This document shows positions 26,803-34,630 of a stretch of 64,000 nt of DNA, piece after piece. The translations under genes and the position numbers were made by a program. Every line of letters begins with the position of its first letter. Within the stretch, counting starts at the first letter, position 1. The stretch is taken from the NCBI GenBank assembly GCA_041392065.1, contig JAWKMU010000002.1, forward strand, positions 62,001 to 126,000, written 5' to 3'. The notes under the pieces were generated by a model. That model did not search any database. It worked only from the letters and a program-made list of their open reading frames with translations, and was not told the origin of the DNA. The DNA comes from CAJQLB01 sp041392065. Lineage in GTDB: Bacteria > Bacteroidota > Bacteroidia > Flavobacteriales > Flavobacteriaceae.

Positions 26803-26842
26803 ATTGAGCGAATCGCTTATGCTGAGCGTAGTCGAAGCATCT
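26803..26842. repeat. Dispersed short repeat (ATGCTGAGCGTAGTCGAAGCAT core)
   Basis: The core runs from ATGCT to AGCAT, which form a small inverted repeat around GAGCGTAGTCG. A short LSVVEAS-type translation arises from it and is not a gene. The same kind of element is, from memory, common in Bacteroidota intergenic regions, and a related copy sits before purC. Confidence 0.55.
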
Positions 26843-26861
26843 TATTTTAATTATAGAAAAT

Positions 26862-27467
26862 ATGTTTTATACTATAGATATTTTAGGAACTATTGCCTTT
26901 GCAATTTCAGGTGTATTAGTTGCCATGAACAAAAAAATGGATTTGTTTGGCATTCTTATCATTGCTTTTGTTACAGCAGTTGGAGGTGGAACACTTCGTG
27001 ATATTTTAATTGGGCAAACTCCTGTTGGCTGGATGAAAGATATGACCTTTACCTATGTTATTTTAGGCTCAGCAGTATTTGCAGTTATTGTTCGTAATAA
27101 AATAAATTACTTACGTACTTCATTATTTTTATTCGATACTATTGGAATTGGTCTCTATACTGTTGTTGGCATTGAAAAGGGATTATCAGCAGATTTACAT
27201 CCAATAATTTGTATTGCATTAGGTACCATGTCTGCTTGTTTTGGAGGTGTTATTCGTGATATTTTATGTAACGAAATCCCAGTAATTTTTAGAAAGGAAA
27301 TTTATGCAACTGCTTGTATTTTAGGAGGCTTAAGTTATTTCTTACTTAGAAAATTACCCTTGGAAAGTGATTTTGTATTTATGATAGCTGGAGCCATTGT
27401 AATTATAATTCGTTTGTTAGCTGTTAAGTTTAAAATTGCATTGCCAAATATTTATAGAGTAGATTAA
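26862..27467 (+). CDS. Trimeric intracellular cation (TRIC)-type channel family protein
   Basis: The 201-residue membrane protein has two similar halves of three helices each, with the family motifs GTIAFAISGVLVAMNKKMDLFG and GGGTLRDILIGQTPVGWM in the first half and ACFGGVIRDILCNEIPVIFRKEIYA in the second. This is the UPF0126/YadS/TRIC fold, a potassium-permeable channel in characterised prokaryotic members. It stands alone after a dispersed repeat. Confidence 0.92.
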   Translation: MFYTIDILGTIAFAISGVLVAMNKKMDLFGILIIAFVTAVGGGTLRDILIGQTPVGWMKDMTFTYVILGSAVFAVIVRNKINYLRTSLFLFDTIGIGLYTVVGIEKGLSADLHPIICIALGTMSACFGGVIRDILCNEIPVIFRKEIYATACILGGLSYFLLRKLPLESDFVFMIAGAIVIIIRLLAVKFKIALPNIYRVD

Positions 27468-28175
27468 TTACTCAATAATCTCCACTTTTCTAATAAAGAT
27501 GTTCTGCAAAGGCCAATCGGCTTCGTCAGTATCAACAGCAGCAATTTTATCTATCACGTCCATACCTCGAGTGACTTTGCCAAAAATGGTATAATCACCA
27601 TCCAGAAAGTGCGCTCCTCCTTGTTGTTGCACAATAAAAAACTCAAAAGGCGAAGCTAATTTATGAGGATTATCAATCTCACTACTAGGCATACTTATTA
27701 CACCGCGTTCATGTGTATAACCTCTTTTGGTGTCTGTTGGTAAAAGGTATTTTCCAATTTTCGCACGTTTTCTTGCTGTAACTCTATCATCACTATTCCC
27801 TGCTTGTACTATGAAGTTGTCAATAACACGATAAAATTGCGTGTTCTCAAAATACTTTTGCTTGGTTAAGAATATAAAATTGGCACGATGAAACTTTGTT
27901 TTATCAAACAATAAAATATCTATCTCACCAAAATCTGTTGTAATGCGTACTTTATCTTCCTTGTTTTCTTTTTCATATTGCAAGAAAAACTCCATGGCAT
28001 TTTTATCGTTCAGCTTTGGCAACTTACGTTGTGTTTTATTTGAAGTTGTTTTTGGTTTATCTTCAGTCCCTTTTTGTTGAACCTCAGGAGACTCAATAGT
28101 TGTTTTTTGTTGCTTTTGTTTATCTTCACAATTGAATATTAAAAAAAGGGTGCAAAAAAGTAATAGAAATCGCAT
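27468..28175 (-). CDS. Cyclophilin-type peptidylprolyl isomerase lipoprotein
   Basis: From the Met at 28175 the protein begins MRFLLLFCTLFLIFNCEDK, a lipoprotein signal with the lipobox Cys. A Lys/Thr/Gln-rich linker follows and then a cyclophilin domain (VRITTDFGEIDILLFDKTKF, FENTQFYRVIDNFIVQAG, FFIVQQQGGAHFLDGDYTIFGKV). It likely assists folding of envelope proteins. A longer frame up to 28247 exists but would enter the divergent Nudix gene and hide the lipoprotein signal. The two start codons are only two bases apart. Confidence 0.88.
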   Translation of the reverse strand: MRFLLLFCTLFLIFNCEDKQKQQKTTIESPEVQQKGTEDKPKTTSNKTQRKLPKLNDKNAMEFFLQYEKENKEDKVRITTDFGEIDILLFDKTKFHRANFIFLTKQKYFENTQFYRVIDNFIVQAGNSDDRVTARKRAKIGKYLLPTDTKRGYTHERGVISMPSSEIDNPHKLASPFEFFIVQQQGGAHFLDGDYTIFGKVTRGMDVIDKIAAVDTDEADWPLQNIFIRKVEIIE

Positions 28176-28177
28176 AG

Positions 28178-28819
28178 ATGAATTTTGATGAATTTTTAGC
28201 TTCACTGTCAAAAATAAAAAATATACCGTTGCCAGCCGAAGCATCACAGTTTAAAATGTCGCCTCCATTTAGACGAGAACTCATTAGTCGTTATAAGAAA
28301 GCTATGAAAGACGCTAAGCGAGCAGGCGTTTTGGCTATGTTTTACCCAAATTCAACTAACGAAACTCATTTAGTACTTATATTAAGAAAGACATACAAAG
28401 GAGTGCATTCAGCCCAAATTGGTTTTCCTGGTGGAAAATTTGAAGATGATGACAAAACCTTAAAACAAACAGCCATTAGAGAAACTTGGGAAGAAATTGG
28501 TGTTCCTGAACATGAGATTAAAATTGTAAAACAGATGACAGAAGTATACATTCCACCAAGTAATTTTTACGTTCAGCCTTTTATTGGAATCACTGAAGTA
28601 ACACCAAAATTTATGAAACAAGATGAAGAGGTAGAGGATATTGTTGAGGTCTCTCTTGCTCATTTTTTAGATGAAAATAACGTTGGTAATAAATTAGTGG
28701 CAACATCTTACACTGAAAAAATTGAAGTACCTGCTTACGTACTTAATGGACATGTTGTTTGGGGAGCAACTGCCATGATGCTTAGTGAAATAAAGGATAT
28801 TATCAGAGCTGTTTTGTGA
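28178..28819 (+). CDS. Nudix hydrolase, CoA pyrophosphatase type
   Basis: The 213-residue protein has the CoA-pyrophosphatase N-terminal pattern (MSPPFRRE), HSAQIGFPGGKFED leading into the Nudix box with AIRETWEEIGVPE, and YVLNGHVVWGATAMMLSE near the end. Nudix enzymes of this branch cleave CoA to phosphopantetheine and 3',5'-ADP. It begins two bases from the start of the divergent cyclophilin gene. Confidence 0.9.
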   Translation: MNFDEFLASLSKIKNIPLPAEASQFKMSPPFRRELISRYKKAMKDAKRAGVLAMFYPNSTNETHLVLILRKTYKGVHSAQIGFPGGKFEDDDKTLKQTAIRETWEEIGVPEHEIKIVKQMTEVYIPPSNFYVQPFIGITEVTPKFMKQDEEVEDIVEVSLAHFLDENNVGNKLVATSYTEKIEVPAYVLNGHVVWGATAMMLSEIKDIIRAVL

Positions 28820-28892
28820 GTTACGTTTAAATTATTTTTTTTCTTATCAGTTATTTAGGATTTTGTTATCAACCTAAAACAGAAAAAATATG

Positions 28893-28900
28893 TACGTTTG
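28893..28900 (+). promoter_or_regulatory. Possible -7 element before the acyltransferase gene
   Basis: TACGTTTG matches TAnnTTTG and lies 30 bases before the ATG at 28931; no good TTG box is at the ideal distance. Confidence 0.35.
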
Positions 28901-28930
28901 TAGTCACTAACCAATAGACTGAGATATACT

Positions 28931-29728
28931 ATGGGATTGTTTAAAAAAAATCCTTTTGGACATATACTTTTTATTAAAAAATGGCTCATTAGAATTCTAG
29001 GAGTCATTACTCACAGACGATTTAGAGGTTTTAATGAGTTGCAAATTGATGGCTCTGAAGTTTTAAAAAGTTTACCAGAGAAAAATGTACTTTTTATCTC
29101 TAATCACCAAACTTATTTTGCTGATGTTGTTGCTATGTTTCATGTGTTTAATGCAAGTTTAAGTGGTCGTGACGATTCTATAAAAAATGTTGGTTATCTA
29201 TGGAATCCTAAACTGAATATATACTATGTAGCTGCTAAAGAAACCATGAAAGCTGGTTTGCTTCCAAAAATTTTAGCTTATGTTGGTTCTGTAAGTATTG
29301 AACGTACTTGGAGAGCTGAAGGACAAGATGTAAACAGACAAGTTAAAATGAGTGATATTTCCAATATTGGAAAAGCTCTAAACGATGGTTGGGTGATTAC
29401 GTTTCCGCAAGGTACAACAACACCATTTAAACCTATTAGAAAAGGAACAGCTCATATAATTAAAAAATACAAACCAATTGTAGTTCCTATTGTTATTGAT
29501 GGTTTTAGACGTTCTTTTGATAAAAAAGGGATTCGAATAAAAAAGAAAAATATTCTACAATCAATGGAAATAAAGGAACCATTAGATATTGATTACAATA
29601 ACGAAACCGTTGCTGAAATTGTAGAAAAAATTGAATTTGCTATAGAGCAGCATCCTTCATTTTTAAAGGTTATTCCAAAAGAAGAATTATTAGCTAAGGA
29701 AGAACTGAACAAGCAACGTGAATGGTAA
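28931..29728 (+). CDS. 1-acyl-glycerol-3-phosphate acyltransferase-like protein (PlsC family)
   Basis: A 265-residue protein of PlsC size. The first acyltransferase motif reads SNHQTYFADV, with His59 and Asp65 separated by five residues instead of the usual four. The third motif reads FPQGTTTPFKP (158 onward) where PlsC enzymes normally have FPEGTRS. The intervening YYVAAKETMKAGLLP and YVGSVSIERTWR match motif II regions. It probably acylates a lysophospholipid or a related acceptor at the inner membrane. The altered motifs may be a lineage trait and leave the precise reaction open. Confidence 0.8.
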   Translation: MGLFKKNPFGHILFIKKWLIRILGVITHRRFRGFNELQIDGSEVLKSLPEKNVLFISNHQTYFADVVAMFHVFNASLSGRDDSIKNVGYLWNPKLNIYYVAAKETMKAGLLPKILAYVGSVSIERTWRAEGQDVNRQVKMSDISNIGKALNDGWVITFPQGTTTPFKPIRKGTAHIIKKYKPIVVPIVIDGFRRSFDKKGIRIKKKNILQSMEIKEPLDIDYNNETVAEIVEKIEFAIEQHPSFLKVIPKEELLAKEELNKQREW

Positions 29729-29730
29729 TT

Positions 29731-30372
29731 TTAAACTTCTAGCTTTTTAAGCTCTCTGTAATTTTTATTTAAGCGTTTTAATAAAATACCATAAATTAAA
29801 TAATAAAATAGCAGTAATACTCCAATTAATAGTGCTAATACTAATAACGTGACAATAATAGTTATAGCATAGAATTTAAAGAGTTCACCATTGGCAGTAG
29901 CTTTCTCAATTACAGAAATCATTTCCTCGTCTCTATTAAATTGAATACTTAAAATAATAAATGCAGATACTACCATAAGTCCTAAATTTACAGCAACGTA
30001 CTGTTTAACGGTTCTACGAGTTTTTAAGATATTTTCCATGAGCACCTTTGCACTATCAGTTACCGAAATATTTCGGTAATTCATAAAAAATCTATATAAG
30101 AAATAAGCTATAACAACATAACCTAAAATCATTAAAGGTGTCATTATACTTTCAGCGTGATATTCTTTAAACCTTTGGTTGTAATCAGCATCCTTTAATA
30201 AGAAGGAGACTACAGACCAAAGTACAAACTCTAATATACTGATGATAAAAATCCACTTCACAATTGAAGACGATTTTTTTAATATCATCTTATAAATTTC
30301 ATTGTAAGATAGCTTAGGATAATTGCCATTCTCCTTTTGCCAATCCTTTTTTAATAGTTCCAATTCATCCAT
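29731..30372 (-). CDS. Membrane protein paired with ECF sigma factor (possible anti-sigma)
   Basis: A 213-residue protein with a short cytoplasmic N-terminal region (MDELELLKKDWQKENGNYPK) and about four transmembrane helices (roughly 38-60, 78-98, 120-142, 165-192). It starts four bases after the ECF sigma gene and must be co-transcribed with it. No zinc-binding anti-sigma motif is visible; a membrane sensor or anti-sigma role is inferred from position only. Confidence 0.75.
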   Translation of the reverse strand: MDELELLKKDWQKENGNYPKLSYNEIYKMILKKSSSIVKWIFIISILEFVLWSVVSFLLKDADYNQRFKEYHAESIMTPLMILGYVVIAYFLYRFFMNYRNISVTDSAKVLMENILKTRRTVKQYVAVNLGLMVVSAFIILSIQFNRDEEMISVIEKATANGELFKFYAITIIVTLLVLALLIGVLLLFYYLIYGILLKRLNKNYRELKKLEV

Positions 30373-30376
30373 AGTA

Positions 30377-30871
30377 TTACGGATTTAATATTGTTTTAAG
30401 TTTGGTTTTTACTCTGTTCATTTTTACTCGAGCGTTTACCTCGCTTATTCCCAATGTTTCACTTATTTCATTATAGTTTTTGTCTTCCAAATACAAGAAT
30501 ACCAATGCTTTTTCAATATCATTTAACTGCCTTACAGCATTGTACAATAATTTTATTTGTTGCTCTTCTGTATCATCATATTCCTCAGCAGAGATTTTAA
30601 ACTGTACATCGCTAAAATCTTGTGTGCTAACAGTTCTTTTAGATTTTCTATAGAGCGTAATTGCAGTATTTAATCCAACACGATACATCCAAGTGCTAAA
30701 CTTAGCATCACCACGAAATTTTGGATATGCTTTCCAAAGCTGAATGGTGATTTCCTGAAACAAATCGTTGTGAGCATCGTAATTATTGGTATAAAGTCTA
30801 CAGACTTTATGAATAATGTTTTGATGCTTTTCCAGCAACTCAACAAAATTATGTTCTAGTTCTTTACTCAA
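30377..30871 (-). CDS. ECF-type RNA polymerase sigma factor
   Basis: The 164-residue protein has sigma region 2 (NNYDAHNDLFQEITIQLWKAYPKF, FSTWMYRVGLNTAI) and region 4 (LNDIEKALVFLYLEDKNYNEI, LGISEVNARVKMNRVKTKLK), with a short linker and no region 1 or 3. Length and layout are those of sigma-E/ECF factors. The downstream membrane protein is its likely partner. Confidence 0.93.
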   Translation of the reverse strand: MSKELEHNFVELLEKHQNIIHKVCRLYTNNYDAHNDLFQEITIQLWKAYPKFRGDAKFSTWMYRVGLNTAITLYRKSKRTVSTQDFSDVQFKISAEEYDDTEEQQIKLLYNAVRQLNDIEKALVFLYLEDKNYNEISETLGISEVNARVKMNRVKTKLKTILNP

Positions 30872-30939
30872 TTCGGTTAGTTAGGTACTTGTAAGTAGTT
30901 TAGCGTACAAAAATGTTACACTAAAATTAAAAAGAATGT

Positions 30940-32364
30940 TTACTCTCTATAATTTAAAGCTGGTTTTCTGTCTCCTAAAAGTGGTATATACTTAAAATCA
31001 GCTCCACGTCTGGATTCAAACTCAGCTTTTGCTTTTGAAATTAATTCAGGATTTGTAAATAAATCAATTGCTGTAGCAGTAAGAGTTTTTGCTGCTAACA
31101 TCATGCCTTTTGAGCCAATACTTGTACCACCAGCAGCTACAGCTTGCCAACTATGAGCTGGAGTTCCTGGAACCCAAGTAGCTGTTCCTAAACCTACAGT
31201 TGGTACTGCAAAACTAACATCTCCAACATCTGTAGAGCCATAAGCTACAGCATTTTCTGTGTAAGGCACTACACCTTCAGTAAATTTAGTATTCAATTCT
31301 TTTTGACCAAGACTTTTTGAAATGGCTTGAGCAAATTCAAGTTCTTTTTCATCAAAGGTATAACCACCAATTTTTGTAAGGTTATTGTACATGACTTCCT
31401 GTAGCGTTAAGTTAGGAAGTAATTCATGTGTGCCTCCAATCATTTCAAATTCCATTTTAGTGTCTGTACCTAAAGCTGCTCCTTTTGCAGCGTTTACAAT
31501 TCGGTCAAAAATATCAATCACAACATTCCTGTTGTTATGTCTTGCGTAATAGTAAACTTCAGCAAAATCTGGAACCACATTTGGAGCTTTACCACCATCT
31601 GTAATCACATAATGAATTCGTGCTTCTTGTGGAATATGCTCTCGCATCATATTTACCATATAGTTCATGCTTTCAACAGCATCAAGTGCAGAACGTCCTT
31701 TTTCTGGAGATCCAGCTGCATGTGCAGAGATTCCATAAAATCTAAACTTTGCCGATTTATTAGCTAAAGCTGCTCCAGGGTTTGATGCATTTACAGATGA
31801 AGGATGCCAATGTAATGCCACATCAACATCATCAAATAAACCCTCTCTAGTCATATAAACTTTTCCAGAACCACCTTCTTCAGCAGGACATCCATAAAAT
31901 CTAATTGTACCTTTTATATTGTTAGCGTCTAACCATTGTTTCACACTAATTGCAGCAGCAGCAGACGCAGTTCCAAATAAATGATGACCACAAGCGTGAC
32001 CAGCTGCTTTACCTGCAGATTTTTTTTCTGGAACTGCTTCTTGTGATAATCCTGGTAAAGCGTCATATTCACCTAAAATAGCTATTATTGGACCTTCTGT
32101 TCCGTATTCTGCAATAAATGCTGTTGGAATACCAGCAACTCCTGTTGTTATTTTAAATCCTTCATCTTTTAGTGTTTTTTGTAATAAAGTACTGCTTTTT
32201 TCTTCTTGGTAACCCATTTCGGCATAATCCCAAATAGTTTTAGCAATATCAGCATAGAAAGGAGTTTTGTTTTCTAAACCTTTAAGAGCTTTATCTGTAT
32301 TGTTTTGGGCGTTAATGTTTACAAAAAACAAGATTAACAAGGAATTTAAAATTATAATTTTCAT
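30940..32364 (-). CDS. Secreted M20-family amidohydrolase (AbgB-like)
   Basis: Read from the Met at 32364 the protein has a signal peptide (MKIIILNSLLILFFVNINAQ) and a mature part of about 455 residues. Metal-binding and catalytic segments are GEYDALPG, AGHACGHHLFGTASA, FYGCPAEEGGSGKVYMTREG and DVALHWHPSSVNA; PGTPAHSWQAVAAGG lies near the end. Similarity in length and motifs is to p-aminobenzoyl-glutamate hydrolase subunit B and related aminoacyl amidohydrolases. The natural substrate (N-acyl amino acid or aminobenzoyl-glutamate) is unknown. The longer frame from 32388 only adds MQPLIISK before the signal peptide. Confidence 0.88.
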   Translation of the reverse strand: MKIIILNSLLILFFVNINAQNNTDKALKGLENKTPFYADIAKTIWDYAEMGYQEEKSSTLLQKTLKDEGFKITTGVAGIPTAFIAEYGTEGPIIAILGEYDALPGLSQEAVPEKKSAGKAAGHACGHHLFGTASAAAAISVKQWLDANNIKGTIRFYGCPAEEGGSGKVYMTREGLFDDVDVALHWHPSSVNASNPGAALANKSAKFRFYGISAHAAGSPEKGRSALDAVESMNYMVNMMREHIPQEARIHYVITDGGKAPNVVPDFAEVYYYARHNNRNVVIDIFDRIVNAAKGAALGTDTKMEFEMIGGTHELLPNLTLQEVMYNNLTKIGGYTFDEKELEFAQAISKSLGQKELNTKFTEGVVPYTENAVAYGSTDVGDVSFAVPTVGLGTATWVPGTPAHSWQAVAAGGTSIGSKGMMLAAKTLTATAIDLFTNPELISKAKAEFESRRGADFKYIPLLGDRKPALNYRE

Positions 32365-32434
32365 CTTAGAGATAATTAATGGTTGCATTCAAATATAAGG
32401 TATTAAACTATTATAATTAATCTTTAAGATTGCT

Positions 32435-32442
32435 TAAATTTG
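32435..32442 (+). promoter_or_regulatory. -7 promoter element of the NDH-2 gene
   Basis: TAAATTTG lies 17 bases before the ATG at 32459, a perfect TAnnTTTG match; the expected upstream TTG is degenerate (TTA). Confidence 0.45.
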
Positions 32443-32458
32443 TAGCACAATTTTAGTT

Positions 32459-33739
32459 ATGAATATTCCCAAGTCCGAATTCCCACGAGTTGTCATTATT
32501 GGTGGTGGTTTTGCAGGTATTAATTTAGCCAAAACTTTAGCTAATAAAAATGTTCAAGTTGTACTATTGGACAAAGATAATTACCATACATTTCAACCGC
32601 TTTTGTACCAAGTTTCTACAGCAGGATTAGAACCTGATTCAATTGCTTATCCTCTCAGAAAAATTATAAAAAACCACAAGCATTCTTTTTTTAGATTAGC
32701 TGAGGTTAAGCAAATTGATACCTTATCTCAAATGGTTGAAACTAATATTGGAAATTTGGCTTACGATTACTTGGTTATTGCTACTGGAACTAAGACTAAT
32801 TTTTTTGGTAATAAAACTATTGAAGCCAATAGTATGCCAATGAAAAAAGTGCCTCAAGCTCTAAATATTAGAAGTTTGATATTACAAAACTTTGAAAAAG
32901 CTACTATTGCAAATACGTTTGAAGAACGAAAAGCACTTCTTAATTTTGTTATTGTTGGTGGTGGTCCAACAGGAGTTGAGTTAGCTGGAGCAATTGCAGA
33001 ATTGAAAAACCATATAGTACCTCGTGATTATCCTGATTTGGATAGCAGTTGTATGCAAATACATTTGTTGGAAGGTAATGACAGAGTTTTACCTCCAATG
33101 AGTGAACATGCATCTAAAAAAGCAGAACAATTTTTAAAAGAACTAGGTGTCGAGGTGCATTGTAATACCTACGTTAAAAATTATGATGGTTTAAAAGTTA
33201 CCACTAATTCCGATTTGCAATTAGAGTCTGAAACTCTTATTTGGGCAGCAGGTGTTACAGGTGATGCTGTAAAAGGACTAAAAGCAGAATCGCTTGTTGA
33301 TAGAATAAACAGATATAAGGTTAATGAATTTAATCAGGTTGAAGGTTATAATAATATTTTCGCACTTGGTGATATTGCTTATATGGAAACCGTAGCTTAT
33401 CCAAAAGGTCATCCTCAAGTAGCACAACCAGCCATTCAACAAGGCAAATTATTAGGAAAAAATTTAATCAGACTTATTAATAATCTACCATTAAAACCAT
33501 TTGTGTATTACGATAAAGGCTCTATGGCAACTGTAGGTAGAAACAAAGCTGTTGTAGATTTAAAACATTACAAGTTTGCTGGCTTTTTTGCTTGGTTTGT
33601 TTGGATGTTTGTTCATTTAATGTCGTTGGTAGGTTTTAGAAATCGTGTGATTACTTTTTTTAATTGGACTTATAATTACATAAATTTTGACAAGGCTGCT
33701 AGACTTATTATAAGACCTTTTAAAAAGCAAATTCTTTAG
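32459..33739 (+). CDS. Type II NADH:quinone dehydrogenase (NDH-2)
   Basis: A 426-residue flavoprotein with the FAD-binding motif VVIIGGGFAGINLAKTLA at residues 11-28, the NDH-2 segment FQPLLYQVSTAGLEPDSIAYP, a second Rossmann motif FVIVGGGPTGVELAGAIAE for NADH, FALGDIAYM and the quinone-site region AQPAIQQGK. The C-terminal part is amphipathic (FFAWFVWMFVHLMSLVGFRNR) and serves as membrane anchor. It oxidises NADH and reduces quinone without pumping protons. Its stop overlaps the stop of the convergent YhhN gene. Confidence 0.93.
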   Translation: MNIPKSEFPRVVIIGGGFAGINLAKTLANKNVQVVLLDKDNYHTFQPLLYQVSTAGLEPDSIAYPLRKIIKNHKHSFFRLAEVKQIDTLSQMVETNIGNLAYDYLVIATGTKTNFFGNKTIEANSMPMKKVPQALNIRSLILQNFEKATIANTFEERKALLNFVIVGGGPTGVELAGAIAELKNHIVPRDYPDLDSSCMQIHLLEGNDRVLPPMSEHASKKAEQFLKELGVEVHCNTYVKNYDGLKVTTNSDLQLESETLIWAAGVTGDAVKGLKAESLVDRINRYKVNEFNQVEGYNNIFALGDIAYMETVAYPKGHPQVAQPAIQQGKLLGKNLIRLINNLPLKPFVYYDKGSMATVGRNKAVVDLKHYKFAGFFAWFVWMFVHLMSLVGFRNRVITFFNWTYNYINFDKAARLIIRPFKKQIL

Positions 33740-34410
33740 TTTTCCTGCTTTATAATTCCCATTACAATACAGTACTGAGCAAAAGCATAAGTGCTCATAA
33801 TAAGTACATGCTCGAAAGGAACTTTACCATAAAATTTATTTACTGCAAGAATGCTGTCTGAAATTAAAAATAAAAGTGCACCAACAAACACCAAGTTGTA
33901 ACTTAAATTTGGAACATTACCTTTTCGCAATGCAGCAGTGACAGCCATTGTTAATATAGCAAACATGTAAATAACTACAGGAATGAGCATAGTTCCTAAT
34001 CCATCTTTTAAAACATAAAAAATTCCGAAAGCATAGATAATCAGTACAGTAATAAAAGGTATAGGTTTTTTTAAAACATTCTTTTTTTCAAGAAAAACGA
34101 TGATGTAAAAAACATGAGCCAATAGGAAAGAAATTAACCCAAAAAGAAAATAGTTTTTAGAGACATCAGCAAACATAAGTAGCACATCACCAATCAGTGA
34201 AAACGTTAAGGCAATAAGCATGGTTTTTCTGGTCTTAGCTGTTAAGTGTTTGCCTTTTAGATAAAAATAAAGAATTAAGGATAGGAGTATAAGTGGTTTA
34301 GCTACATTATGAAAGCTGCTTAGCCAACTCAAAGTTGAAGATAAAAGCTCAATCAATACGATAACAATAAAGAGCGCAGTAAACGATTTTTCAAATTTAG
34401 TAAGCTTCAC
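33736..34410 (-). CDS. Lysoplasmalogenase family membrane protein (YhhN/TMEM86)
   Basis: A 224-residue protein with about eight hydrophobic helices and the YhhN pattern KPLILLSLILYFYLKGK, LTFSLIGDVLLMFAD, FLLAHVFYIIVFL and GALLFLISDSILAVNKF, in which the Asp residues are conserved. Family members hydrolyse the vinyl-ether bond of lysoplasmalogens. Its stop codon overlaps that of the NDH-2 gene by four bases. Confidence 0.87.
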   Translation of the reverse strand: MKLTKFEKSFTALFIVIVLIELLSSTLSWLSSFHNVAKPLILLSLILYFYLKGKHLTAKTRKTMLIALTFSLIGDVLLMFADVSKNYFLFGLISFLLAHVFYIIVFLEKKNVLKKPIPFITVLIIYAFGIFYVLKDGLGTMLIPVVIYMFAILTMAVTAALRKGNVPNLSYNLVFVGALLFLISDSILAVNKFYGKVPFEHVLIMSTYAFAQYCIVMGIIKQEN

Positions 34411-34630
34411 ATCTATTGATTTTTATCAAATTTATCAATTCATCCTTAAATATTTACAATTCAGAATAAATAAGTTTTGGCAAAGGCTAATGTTTTTCAC
34501 TTTTGAACCATCAATCAAAATACAAACAGATTTATTTATTATGAAATGAACCATAAAAAGAATTTGATACAAATTGAATTGATTATTGGCGAATTACAGA
34601 TGACCTTAAATAACAAATGACTATTTACAG

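Noticed and set aside
26804..27001. Plus-strand frame beginning MSESLMLSVVEAS
   Set aside because: It is a translation of a dispersed repeat and then runs out of frame through the TRIC gene.
34411..34630. Gap before the TonB receptor searched for an sRNA or riboswitch
   Set aside because: No stable stem or known riboswitch pattern seen.
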